The position numbers and the translations under genes are program-made. A DNA stretch of 64,000 bases from Anopheles merus (lineage: Eukaryota; Arthropoda; Insecta; Diptera; Culicidae). The notes below the pieces were generated by a model. It was not told the origin of the DNA. It searched no databases and worked only from the letters and a program-made list of their open reading frames with translations. Positions 48,601 through 61,012 of the stretch are shown here, piece after piece. Positions within the stretch are counted from its first letter, which is position 1. Each line of letters starts with the position of its first letter. Location: contig NC_054084.1 of NCBI RefSeq assembly GCF_017562075.2, positions 30,764,158 to 30,828,157 of the forward strand, written 5' to 3'.

Positions 48601-50178
48601 ATGATGCTTAAAATGTGTGTTTCCTTGTACTCCTTCCCACCCGCAGAACGTGACAAGGGAAAGACGGTGGAAGTTGGTCGTGCCTATTTTGAGACTGAGA
48701 AGAAACATTTCACCATCCTCGATGCACCCGGGCACAAGAGCTTCGTGCCGAACATGATTGGCGGTGCGGCCCAGGCCGACCTGGCCGTGCTGGTCATCTC
48801 GGCGCGCAAGGGCGAGTTCGAGACCGGGTTCGATCGGGGCGGGCAGACGCGGGAGCACGCGATGCTGGCGAAGACGGCCGGCGTCAAGCATCTGGTCGTG
48901 CTGGTGAACAAGATGGACGACCCGACGGTCAACTGGGACCTTGAGCGCTACAACGAATGCAAAGACAAAATCTTACCATACCTCAAGAAACTAGGGTAAG
49001 GTTGTGTGAGAGGCGGGTGGAAAATTGTTCCCATTTTTACGATTTTTGTTTCTTCCGTTCTCTTCCATTGGCAGATTTAATCCACTGAAGGATCTTACGT
49101 TCATGCCGGTTTCGGGCATTACCGGGCAGGGACTGCGGGAGCCAATCGATGCGTCCACGTGCCCGTGGTACCAGGGGCCGGCCTTTATTCCGTTCATTGA
49201 CGAGCTGCCGTCGCTCAACCGCAAAACGGACGGCCCGTTCATCATGCCAATCGTCGACAAGTACAAGGACATGGGTACGGTGCTGATGGGCAAGGTGGAA
49301 TCGGGCGTGGCAAAGAAGGGCACGAACTTGCTAGTGATGCCTAATAGAGTGAGTATGCAGCCGGGGAGGCGTTGCTGGTGCGGAAGGCGCACAATTTTAA
49401 ATGCTTCTTATGCATTTTCTATCCTTTTTTCCTACAGACGCAAGTGTGCGTCGATCAGCTGTGGTCGGACGACGAGGAGGTAACGTCGGTGGGGCCAGGC
49501 GAAAATGTGAAAATCAAAGTAAAGGTAGGTGTTGGCGGTGCTCGCACGTTGCCATCCTGAGCTTAATTTACTTAAATCGAATTATTTTGCTTTCTCTCTC
49601 TCTCTCTCGCTTTCTTTCCTCCCATAGGGCATAGAAGAGGAGGACGTCTCGCCCGGATTTGTCCTGTGCGACGCTTCCAATCCGATCAAGACGGGCAAGA
49701 TTTTCGACGCACAGGTGGTCATCCTAGAACACAAGTCAATCATTTGTGCAGGATACTCGGCCGTGATGCATATACACTGTGCCGCTGAGGAAATTACTGT
49801 TAAGGTTAGTTCGTGCGCTTGCTGTGTGTCCTAAATGTGTGACCATACTCACGTGTGTGTGTGTTCCCTTTTTTCTCTCCAGGCTCTTATTTGTTTAGTT
49901 GATAAGAAGACGGGGGAAAAATCCAAGACAAGGCCGCGCTTCGTAAAGCAGGATCAGGTCGCCATTATGAGGATTGAATGCTCCGGATTGATATGCTTAG
50001 AGCAGTTTAAACTATTCCCCCAGATGGGTCGCTTCACGCTTCGAGATGAAAGTAAGTGTGGAATAAGGGTCCGAGAGCATTTTAGACCCGTTTTTCTCAT
50101 TTTTTTTTCTTGTTCTCTTTCTCCATCTTCGCAGATAAAACTATCGCTATCGGAAAGGTGCTGAAGGTTGTGGAGTAA
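45684..50178 (+). CDS. eRF3: Eukaryotic release factor 3 (eRF3/GSPT1-like GTPase)
   Basis: Nine coding exons: 45684-46068, 48119-48310, 48408-48554, 48647-48995, 49075-49348, 49438-49524, 49628-49804, 49883-50051 and 50135-50178. All junctions are GT/AG and in frame, giving 607 residues. The N-terminus has a PAM2 motif at about 15-29 (STLNVNAMEFVPGKF), which in this family binds the MLLE domain of poly(A)-binding protein. A Gly/Ala/Ser/Pro-rich tail follows, with 14 Gly at 80-93. The GTPase domain shows G1 GHVDAGKS (about 190-197), G3 DAPGH (267-271) and G4 NKMD (329-332). Two beta-barrel domains end with KTIAIGKVLKVVE. The factor binds eRF1 and GTP to drive translation termination in the cytoplasm. 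Its close relatives HBS1 and EF-1alpha are less likely, given the PAM2 motif and the near-identity to GSPT1 around NQEERDKGKTVEVG. Confidence 0.97.
46069..48118 (+). other. eRF3 intron 1 (2.05 kb)
   Basis: This large intron separates the variable N-terminal exon from the conserved core, splitting the Glu codon between residues 128 and 130. It opens GTAATG and closes CATCTAG. It contains no supported nested gene. The ORFs inside are short and unconvincing. Confidence 0.85.
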
Positions 50179-53100
50179 AATGTGACCAAGCCCCCACTTC
50201 TAATGCAACCTGACGATTCACGAACATCTCGTTTAATTGGGCAGCGAAGAAGAAGAAGAAGAAGAAAAGAGAAGAAGCAAAGAAACAGTGTCCTTTAATC
50301 ATCCAAACATACCGCGACCGTACACACAAATACACCACGCATACACTCACGACACACATACACACGCGCGCGTACACACACATACATACACACCCACACA
50401 CTGTTACAGCCATTGCAGTCACACGCCAACTACAACGCGCCACCACTTTCCGCTCGTTGTTGCGCTACGCACCGTTCAAACGCATATTGAAGCAAACCCG
50501 TTTAACCTACGACCGTGCTTAACCAAATTGCCGTTTCGCGGACAATCTTGTTCGAGGTTCTTATTGTTAATCTGTCGCTTTCTCATCCCCCTTTTCTCCT
50601 GTTGGTGGTATGCGTGTGTATGTATGTTCGGCTCCTACTTCTTCTTACGCATTCTCAAAATCTCTCTTACCACTCGTTGTTGCCACGAACCCCGCCGCTT
50701 TGGGTCGGAGATGGGTGGAATTGAACTCCCCAAAACTAGACTGTACCAATACGATTCTGCCATTACTAGGAAGAGGAAGCGAGCAAAAGAGAGTAGAAGA
50801 GGAGGAGTGTGCGTAGAAGAGACCGCAAGCTTCAACTAAACCCCGTATTATAGCTATATTTGCGCAAAGTAAAGTAAAAACAAACAAAAACACGCATACA
50901 CACTTACAGACAAAAATCGAACCAATCGCAATCGAATATACACACAAGGAAAGAGAAACAAAACAGTAGAGCAAAACAAAACAAAGTGAACAAGCCAGCG
51001 AATTAGCCTCTGTCCAACAGCATTAGCAGACGACGCGTACCACAGCTCCCCTTTTAGGAGGGAACCGCAAATCCATGTGTACAGGCATTTTTTACACCCA
51101 ACATCCCCCCCCCCCTCGTCAGCTTCCTTCCAAATAGGGCAACTCCAACGGACTGATGAACACACGCTATATTGGTGGATATACAAATGCTGGACAGGAG
51201 AAAAAAAAAACAGGATAGTGTGGCACCCAGCCAGCCAGCTTGATATGCAATTCGCAGCCGCAATCACGCAAAAGCAAGTGTCCTGCAGGCTCGAATGAAC
51301 ATACCAGAAACCTAATAACGTAATGCGCAGCAATCGCTTCTAAAGGCGAGCAACAAAACTCTCAGTAGCAAGTAAATGATGAGAAAACAAAGCAAAAACA
51401 ACAACACCACAATGCAAATCGAAACCTTCATTCAATGCCAGTTGCCGGGCTGTGTACTGAGGTAAACCTAATAAGGCTACAACACTAAAAACCAACCAAT
51501 ACAAAATCAGACGGCAAACATACATATGGTGCCCAGCGTGTGCGCGCGCCACGTGGACTGAACAGAGCCGACACGCGTGTAGCGTAACGAATGTGTATGA
51601 GTGTGTGCGTGTGTGTGGGGGGCGCATGTAGGAAGAACGAGACGGGACGAGAGGTCCCTTCTCGTACGTGGTTGCCTGGCAGGAAGAGGAGTCGGGAGGA
51701 GAGTATCACCACGCAGCAGCTAATACGCATCAGGAACAATAATATTAAACTTGATAATGTAACACTGTAACCGGGACAAGAGGAGTGCACTGTATATGTG
51801 TGTGCGCGCGCGCGTGTGTGTAGAATGTGCGTGCAGTTATGGATAAATATGTCCAGCCACATATAGAGTACTGCTGAACCGGAACAGACAGACAGAGAGA
51901 ACGAGCTAGAACGATGGAAGGGTACGATATTTCGAAGCAATCCGGAACCGGAATCGGTTTGAAGAATAAACGGCAGCAAGAAACAGTTAAGCAGCCGCAA
52001 AAAAAAGAAAACAAATATGTGCAGAGTGATACAAGGAAAAGGACATTTATTAATGTAAACGGGATGGGGAAAAATGGAGAAAAAGAAAAACAAAGCGCGC
52101 GGTATACCCAATAAGAGCATCTCACTTCTAAACACCCCGCGCCGCCAGCAGAAGAGAACTTTTAAAGTCGCCGCCTGTTAATTGAAGTTTTTGATTGTTT
52201 GTTTTTTCTTCCTTTTTTCTATTGAATAATTTTCCCCATCGTGTCCCCAACGCAAAAGAAACACACGCGAAGCAAAGCAACGCAAAGCAAATCAAGAGCA
52301 AAAGAAAGAAAGAGAGAGATAGAGAGAGATAGAGTGGGGAAGATTATAGGTGAAGCTGCAGTAGTAGTAGCAGTAGCAGCGAGATTTACATTGTAAGCAA
52401 TTGGCTAGTGGACAGGAAGAGCTATATAGCCAAAAAAAAAAAAGAAGAAGGGAAACAGAGAAACCGCAAAAGTACAGAAAAGAACGCACTAACACACCTG
52501 CAAAACACACATACACGGATAGCGCTCGGAAGAAGGGCGACGATGATATATACACTACCGTATGGAATATTGTTACTTTACGATTGTTTTTTGAAGCTCG
52601 ATCGATCATTATTGTATTAATCGAAAGCAAGGTTTCTTCTATTCGTTTGTTTTTTTTTTTAACTCGGAATGATGCATTTCTTTTATTTGTTGCTCATTTC
52701 ATTTGCGTTGGTTCAACCCTAACGGCTAAGCTAAGTGATTAACGGTTTTGCATTCAACGCGAAGACAGTGTGTGTTGTTAGTAGGATATTCGAATGATGC
52801 CGACGAATGAATTGATTTTGAATTGTTTTTTTTTTTTTGGAATAAGCCCTTTCTTTTCCTCCAATTACTAAACGGTTCCACTTTCACGTGCATTGCTTTG
52901 GAAGATGTTTTCGCATTGTTTGGTGCATTTAAAATTGCGACTCTATAAAAAGGAAATGAGAAAAGGGAACAGTTACAAACAAAAAAAGAGAATAATTGAG
53001 GGGGATATAAAAAAAGAAAAAGAGACACTCGCCAACGTCAAACCCAAGCTAAGCTGTTCCACATCATCATCATCATCATCCCCTCCCGCTACTAGACAGG

Positions 53101-53405
53101 AACACGTAGCTACTCTTCATCTAATCAAAACAGACGATAAACAAACACACCTCTTTCAATGATAATACTACTAGTGCATAACACTTGTTACTGGATATTA
53201 TTTTGGTTTTGAAACATTTCGTTTGCAATTTTTGGAATTGTATTAATTAACCAGTTTTCGTTCTGTTTTTTATTGTCGATCCGTAAAATTTCTCATTCAT
53301 TTTCAATAATTTGACGCAAAAGAAAAAAAGAAAGCATTGCGAAAGTGAAGTAAAACAAAGAAAAAAAATCGAACATGAAAGCAAACAATGCAGGAAGATA
53401 ATAAA
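50179..53405 (+). other. Probable long 3' UTR or 3' flank of eRF3
   Basis: About 3.2 kb with no coding ORF, rich in CA, GA and A runs on the plus strand. AATAAA occurs at 51965-51970 and again at 53400-53405, both usable as polyadenylation signals. A (CAT)6 tract is at 53062-53080. The true end of the transcript cannot be chosen from sequence. Confidence 0.4.
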
Positions 53406-54695
53406 GAAGTCTCTTTTTGAAAATGGAATCAAACATCAACCGGTAGTGAATCGTGTGTTGCATATAGAAAAGAAAAGAAATGTTTAACGAAACAATGTCG
53501 TGGATCCTTGTGAAGCAGTCAGCAATGTATGGCAGCTAATCTTAGCGCGGAGGAAACCTATACACACCACAAGGTAAATAATACTTTTTTTTTACTAAAC
53601 CGTATCTGTCAACTATATCTTCTTTCGCTCAAGAATTAGCAAACACGCGAGAGCCAACATCGATCTCTCTTGTAGGTTACACAGAACACTGGTTAAGGAC
53701 ACACAGGTCCCAATCACAAAGAACGAAAGAGACCCCCTGGTTTCGTGGGGTTAGCGTCCGTTATGAAGTTAGCCATTCAATTATGTTCGTCATGCACTGG
53801 ACCGACCCACCCACCTTCTCATGTGCGCCCTGCGATTGAGGGAGCCCGATAATTTGCCCCCACGGTCCGGCGCGATCAATCGATAATGACTACAGCACCG
53901 CAACCATCACCGGGCAAGCAAATTGTTCTACCGCTCGACGATCTGCAGCGAAGCAAGGGGCGACCGAGGAGGGTATGCTTATGCTGTCCTGAGCCGAACA
54001 AGTTTTATTCGTTTCTCTCCGTTAATAATTACACGTTTTTTAATAATTGTGGCCCTGGACATTAGATTCCTGCGATAAATGGTCGCTGAATTTGGTTGGT
54101 AGGATGGAAGACCGTCGTTGGTGTGTTGGACGTATCACACCTTTAGAAGCTGTCGTAGGCAAAGAACTCACAGCACAGTGATATGTTTAATAGCTTAAAG
54201 CGAATGGTGATGGAGCGTTTAAAGGAAGAATCGTTTTTTTTTGTGTTACTCCCTTACCATTCTTGCGATCTTTGCAGTTGCTTATGTGTTTGCCTATCAT
54301 CTCCTCTGCATGAAGGTGTACACTCTCCTTCTACTCTCAAGCTGTGTACATACGGTTGGGTCCGCAAAAAGTCGCATGAACATCTCGCACTGTTCTCTTT
54401 TTTTTGTTATTGCTCCATGTTGCAACATGTTCTCCCGCAAATGGAAGAACTGGAATGGCAGCAGTAAACAAAACAACATCAGCACCCCGATGGCGGCATT
54501 CAACGGCGCGAAGGGTTAAACGCCTCTTCCCGTCGCCGTCGTCGTCGGAGCTGTGTTGTGATGGGGTATCTCATCCGGGGGAACACGCCGCGGGGAGGAG
54601 ATATTAGCGGGCAAGTCCGGCGGATGTGAGCACTCGCCGCGCGCACACGTAATAATCAACCCCGAGAGGCGCAACAAACCGCTCGCGCGAGTGCG

Positions 54696-54731
54696 TTCAG
54701 TTAGCGTTGACGCGTCGAGCCAGAACGTTGG
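54696..54731 (+). promoter_or_regulatory. Weak candidate core promoter (initiator plus DPE-like)
   Basis: TTCAGTT at 54696-54702 fits the arthropod initiator with A at 54699. CGTTG about 28 bases later matches four of five positions of a downstream promoter element. The following 70 bases hold no ATG and end at CCAAG|GTTCGT, a possible donor. This could be a far 5' exon of the CRAL-TRIO gene. Such matches are easy to find by chance. Confidence 0.2.
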
Positions 54732-55575
54732 CGTGCCAAGAACAAAACAGGGGGGGAGCAAGTACTCCAAGGTTCGTGCTCGGGAGACACTGCAGTAACA
54801 TTGGTGTAGAGCATTTGTGTGGAGCGTTCGGGACTTCTGTCTGTGTGTTTGTGTGGGGAGTTCTTTGTTGCATTCCAGGGTGGTTCGCTTTGTTCCGATA
54901 GCGTATGCTTCGTCTCGCGTCGACATAGATCGTGACTTTATGCTGCTGGAAGAGCTTCCTGGGTGGCGGTGGTGAGAAAGCAAAGAATCGGCGTGGCTTA
55001 CATCAGTCATCAACGGACGGTGCATCGGGTGAGACACATAAGCGCGCGCGGAAAAGGACACGGGCTTTTCGAGGCACGATCAGATTACCCAGCAGCAATT
55101 CTTGCGTATAAGGCAGCGGACATTTGAGAGGTATGGTGATATTTACCCAAGAAGCCGTATCATGTTCCACTACCGTTTGTGAGCAAATGTAATCGTAGGT
55201 CATTACGACGCAGGAACTAACTGTGGCAAGAAGTGTAGGCAAAAACATTACTGATAAGGATTATCACTAGAAGAGTGACCTCCAGTGTGCACGAGTGCTT
55301 TGAGCCTTGTACTGATTTCGTATGTGCGTCTTGCTGAACGGCCTCCCCCCTAGAGGGTGTCCAGGTGGATTAGTTCTGTGCACAATCGATCAAGTGCCCC
55401 GAAGTTGTTTACTACCTTGGCTAACCGCAACAATTATCGGTAGACAAATGGCCGATAATGGAACCCAAGTCAGCATGCGACAGTGACGTGGTTGTGGGAT
55501 TGGAATTTGAAGTAATTGTAAAAAGGAGGAGAAACTTGGAAAACATTCCGATTTGTGGAGAGGTACTGGAGATGG

Positions 55576-55678
<103 letters not shown>

Positions 55679-57375
55679 AGATAACATCAATTACGACACT
55701 TTTCTCGCAGCTTCCCTTGATGGGCTGCTGCCACTAATAGAGTTGCCTTTTGCGAACAGTTCGCCGTCTGGTGACGTCCGTGCAGTCCTTGAGATTGAAT
55801 ATTTATAGTTCCACATAGAATTGCTTGCAATGTTTTCCAGTTCCTTCCCCCCCCCCCTTCCCAATACAGTACATCTGTACTGTTCGGTTGAACTTGGAAC
55901 GTGAAGCATGGTGGTAGCGCCGGCACCCGGAGCCTGGTAGGCTACCTTCAGGTGACATCGATCGTGAAAGTGAAGGTTCCAACCGGTGGCGCTCCAATGT
56001 AACAGTTTTGTAAATGTGGAATTGTTCGAGAAGTAATTCGCCTATCGGAGTTCCTCGGAGGCTCGATTGTTGCTGCTCGATGCGCTGTGGAGGATGATCT
56101 TCCACTTCCTTGATCGGTTTTGTTTGCGTGCCGTATGAAAAGGGTCGTCTTGTGAAAAGGGCCAGCAATAAAATGATGTGTTAATTGGTAGCCCTTTTTT
56201 TATGGTGGAGTGAATGAACTTCTTTGCAATACACCGAGTTGGTTGAATGCTAGATTTCTTGGCAAATATCACATATCTGTGATCGTATAGCATGTCCCTC
56301 TTCAAAACAAGCTACTTCAAGCAACAGTCTCACAGTGACGAGTATCATACTTTTTCTTCAATTTAATATTCTCGATGCGTACCTTTCGGTAGACACATGT
56401 TTAGCGCATGCAAAGTTGTGCTGTTTTGTTTTGTGCGTGGTTTACACTTAAGATTTGCGCAAAAAACAACAACATTTAGCTCAAGAGCAAATGGGGCAAC
56501 AAAAACCAGCTTATAGCAAGCCGTGTGAAAACCTGGATAACAACGACTTGGCGTATCACACACTATTTGCGCAAGTCACCACGCTTGAAGAGGAGCGCGT
56601 GTGAGTGAACGACAGCGGAAAGGAGTGGAAAAAGAGGGCAAACAAAATTCCTACAAATGATTGAAGCATCCTTCAAACTTCCTGGAATGAGTTGTGGAGA
56701 TTTTTATTTTAATGATGCATAACACAAGTACCATTATTCATATATCAATTTTACGATGTTTACTAATTTTACGGCGTACTTATAGTGTGATTAGTTTTTG
56801 CTCTACCCCTTGTCGCAAGGTTCTCCACTTAGTGTGGTGGAGTACGTCCATTTAAATCTCGTCACTGTGTGGAATAAAGCGCCGTTAGTGGTTAAACAAA
56901 CGTGCCAAACGTGCGACCACTTCAGAGGCTTCACAGTCGGCCGGCTGCAAGTTTGATGAGGGAGGTGACCCAATTTAGTGGAGCTTCATCGTGCTCTGCA
57001 GCGTGGCACACTCAAAATGTCAATAACTAACAGCTGCTTTACCGTTGGAGGTTCAAAAACATTGTCCTATACCGCACCTTTCAATCAAAAGCTTGGTTTA
57101 TTGGCACGTTTATCGACAGCCCCGAGTGGTGAAGATTGCAAGCCTGGATAAGGGCGGCAGGCCGCCCGTTAGGAGCATTTAAGTAATCGATTCTCAGTGT
57201 AGAAGGCACGCGTCTCACGTCGTTTGAAAAAATGAGCTCGACTTAATGGGCGGTTAGTCGGACATTAGCAAGAACAGCACAGCTCGTTTCATTCTATATC
57301 CCTTCTAATGGATTCATTCAACTCAGAAAAACTACTGCTAGGGTTCTTAGGGTGGAGTGAGGTCTCTGGTGTACG

Positions 57376-57642
57376 GTGGAGATCGCCAAACCGATCAGTT
57401 TCTCCCCCGAGCCGCACTTCAAGCGGGCTGATTGGGCCAAAGCTATTAACCTCTGCATAAAACAGGGGGTTGGGTTATATTTTCCTCCACATTGTCTGAA
57501 GCAAGCAATAGAAGCAATTGTTGATGTATACGGTGGGTCATTTGGTGCTAGAATACAAAACAATGCAGCACTTCTCCCGTTTAAGATTGACAACTTTGAA
57601 GCATCGCTCGAGGTCTCGAGACAACTTCGCAAGCTGAAATTG
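57376..57642 (+). other. Coding-like fragment, possibly non-LTR endonuclease remnant
   Basis: The frame is open and reads protein-like, with PHFKRADWAKA followed by an alpha-helical stretch ending RKLKLATQRDRS. The K-x-ADW block loosely resembles the linker after the endonuclease domain of some non-LTR retrotransposons. No catalytic residues or reverse transcriptase motifs follow. The ORF runs on to 57843 with less convincing composition. It begins with GTG, not ATG. A chance ORF is quite possible. Confidence 0.2.
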
Positions 57643-60600
57643 GCGACGCAACGTGATCGTAGCGTTAAGTGTGGCCCACGATGGGAACGAATGGGGATGA
57701 CTGTTCGTTACTCCCACGCGACTAACTCCATTAGTCGTTGTTCTACAGGCACGCACAAGGGAGCAATTGTGACACTGGTTCCGGGGGGAGTAAAGTTCAA
57801 CCAGTTCAGCTCAAGGTTCTTTTTGAGTGTTTATTTTTTGTGAGCGATCGCGTGCTCAATATTCTGTCATCTGGCGGACAGAACAGTTCATTTCGCTTGT
57901 TGTTTGTACCACCTGTACCACCGTAGGTTATCTTATCCACTGTTTAATCAACAAAAAGGGAAGTAATTGTAGTTGGTGCGGTGAATGGTATCTGTCCCAT
58001 TGTTTGACGCGGCCGGACCCCATTCCCCGATTCGATGGGAACGGAGACCTCACAGTCGTCGAAGTTTAAGGTCAGTGGTAACGCTCGTCCCCAACTCGTG
58101 CTGTTTCCTTTGTTAAAGTACCTCTTCAAGATGACTCACATACATTGGCGTGTGTTCAACATGCAGTTCAACGTTCTGTGTGTTTAGCTGGTCGTTTTGC
58201 TCCATTTCGATCTGTTTTGTAAATGATCCAGAATATACTACAGCGACGATCGACGATCGTACGTGCCTGTTGTGTGGTGTACGTTACAGAGTCATTCCTG
58301 ATCTCACGTTCCACTTCCTTTCTTTGTTTTGACTCTCTGAGTGGGGGTTTGTAGCTCACATTGGACCACAAAAAAAAAAAAACAGGAAACTGTAATCACT
58401 TACACTCTGAAGGACTTGTTGGAGGACTGCTGCGGTGGCGTTCCATTCTCCCATTTTATTTTGCATTCTTTCCCTTCAAGCAAAAGCTACCGAGAGAGTC
58501 AGTCAATGACTCAGCCCTAGAAGGTCGGTGGAGAATCCGTTGTAAAGCGCGCACATTGCCATACCTTTCATACACCAAAGCGACCTTGGAATTGAAGCCC
58601 GCACGCCGCCGTACACCGGTCGGGATGGGTTTGTAAAGGTGAACGCCTCCAACACTGCTGCTGCCCCGATACATGACACCTGGATCACGAGCAAAAAGGG
58701 CTACCTTTTTGGCCGGTAAGCTCTCGTGCAAAACCCGTTTTGAAAGCGAGCGGTGCTACGAAGCTTCGTTATCGCTCTTGAGAAGAGAGCTAGTGTGTGT
58801 GTGGGAATGTAGGAAATTGGCTGAAACGAGTCCAGGTGTGCCGGGAGAATTGGTTCATCTGGTGTAAGCCAGTTCAGGATTGGATATTCGCCTTCGTACA
58901 CACGCTTGAGTTCGCCGAGAGTTCGCAGTGGACTCACGGAACTAGAGTCATCTAGAAGTTTTGTGAACGCGTGCTATATTTTTGGTGGATTTTGTGCGGA
59001 AAAGTGTGAAAAAAGGAAGCATGAATGTCGCTACCCTAAAGCCAGCTCCCATTGGGAGTTGGAAGGCAGGCTCCTGTGCGAAGAATTCCGATGTCGTAAG
59101 GTTCCACGTGTTACATATTATGCGCAAACCACAATTACAGCTAGAATATCTCGTGCTCCCTTACTTCTCTCTTCCAGTTAGATAATATGGAACGGGAAAC
59201 GGGAGGTCTATCAACAATCTCCTCCCCAACAGCGTGTAATGGTTGATCGAATTATCGATAGTGGTGCGTGCCTGGTTAGCAGCATGTAATGAACCCCCGC
59301 TGGCACCATTTGAGCGTGAGGGAAGCTAATTTCCTCCGACCCTGTTGAACCTGGCCAGGACAAGTTACACGGACACGCGACCATCGCGCTGCGATAATCA
59401 AGTTCGTGGTGACGTTGGTCGCACGATCTGCTAGATCTACGAAATTGACGCTTTCCGGATTGATTAGGAATAATGATGCATCGCCCAAATGCTCAAAGGG
59501 TTGTTGCTGTGTTGCAGTTTAGTGAATTCCACGTCCCTCTTACGCGGCATCACGCGAAAGTGCATGCAACAAATTCAATTCAAATCGTGCGTCATTTTGC
59601 GCTTATTAGCTGTTAACGTAGAAGAACACTTCACAGAGAACTCTTGCTGGACGGGAATTAGAAAGATTATAAGCTTCTGTTCTAGCCTTGAACAAGCAGA
59701 GTAGTAGTTTGTTATTCGTTATCAGCTGTGTGAGCCCTTTCCGTTACGCATGCATCGCCTGCATCTGCCGTTATTTAATGCAGGCATACACTCACACAGT
59801 TGCAATTTTACCGTTTGCATCTCACTGCATTGCAAGTTGGCCCAGATTGGGAGCAGGTTTTCATAGTTGTTGTAGGTGCCACACGATCGAGTGCGCACAG
59901 CGGAGAAAGATCGTGTGTCTTTAGGGGTGATAATTGCAGTGGTTGTTGTTGTTGGTGACTGATCGTATGGCTTGGCAATAATAATGGGCGGGAGACCCCT
60001 GTCTCGGCGAGTGGGTGGGTGACATCGATTGGCTGAGCCGAGGGTAATGAGATGCTCTGCATGCAAACGGCATACGGCACACACGTGAGCTGGACCAGGC
60101 CTGTAAGGTCAGTAGCCGACCATGTGGGGTCTGTTCGTTAAATCATTTTCGTATTCTATTGGATTATCGAGCCTCCCAAAAATTAGGTCAAACCGGTGTC
60201 TCTGTAGGAGGGGGGGGGGACTTTATGAGCCATCCAACCCGTGCAGAGTTACTGCAGTTCAACATCCTTAGCGCCACGGGGGGAAGCTGCGTGAAGCTAA
60301 AAATACTCCACTGATTGATAGCATGTCGCCAAACAGGACCACCTTGATCAAACTGATGGTTGTGCCGTACACTGCTGTACAAGTTCAAGCACCATGCCAT
60401 GTTTTTGTTGCGGTGTTTGTGGGGAGTTGCATCCACATCGGAACACAGCTAGCAGTTGAAAGCCATGCGAGATGCATTGAGACGCCCTGTAAACCAGTTT
60501 CACGATCGAGAGCACGCTCTAGCACGCTCTGGTCAGAGGTCGATCGAGGGGGCCGGTAGGGGATTAGTCACAAATCATAGTCTCATTAGGGTAATCATTA

Positions 60601-60855
60601 CGAGGAGGAAGGGAATGGTGGTTGGGATGCCGGCTGACCGGATCGAGTGGAACAAATTTACGGTTTTATTGCGCGATAAATACTGTGATATGCGGGTCAT
60701 CGACGGGTGTCATCTTCGTACGCAGAAGTCATCAGCATCCAACGACTCCCTAAGTGGGTGTGGAATTTTTGGTCGATAAGAGAGGTTGCGTTTTGTTTCG
60801 ATTTACATCGTTTACAGCATTTCAGCTGTTTAGACATAACGCTGTTTGATAACGT
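57643..60855. other. Noncoding region, no gene recognised
   Basis: Only short scattered ORFs. A small direct repeat (AGCACGCTCT twice) lies near 60510-60530. A TTTATT at 60665-60670 would serve as AATAAA for a minus-strand transcript ending here. Confidence 0.5.
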
Positions 60856-61012
60856 TTAACGCTTGGGCATTCTTAAGTAAGCCTTCGCAACTTTGATTGT
60901 TCCAGTGGCATTGAGCATAGCACGTAGTTGATCGAAACGTGGTCGAAAATCACGTACAGCTGCACGTAAACAATTGAAAGCACGTTTTGCGTGAGCTGAA
61001 TACTCAGGTTGT
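60856..61012 (-). CDS. Possible terminal exon of an unrecognised small minus-strand gene
   Basis: On the minus strand a good acceptor (AATTGACAG) opens an exon that reads QPEYSAHAKRAFNCLRAAV and continues through RFDQLRAMLNATGTIKVAK to MPKR-stop. Composition is protein-like and Arg/Ala-rich, with one Cys. A signal-peptide-like start, MYNISALLILAL, lies upstream at 61196-61158 in the same direction. A stop and frame change separate the two, and I cannot find a donor that joins them cleanly. It may be a decayed or mis-read small secreted protein gene. A polyadenylation signal candidate lies at 60665-60670. Family unknown. Confidence 0.25.
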
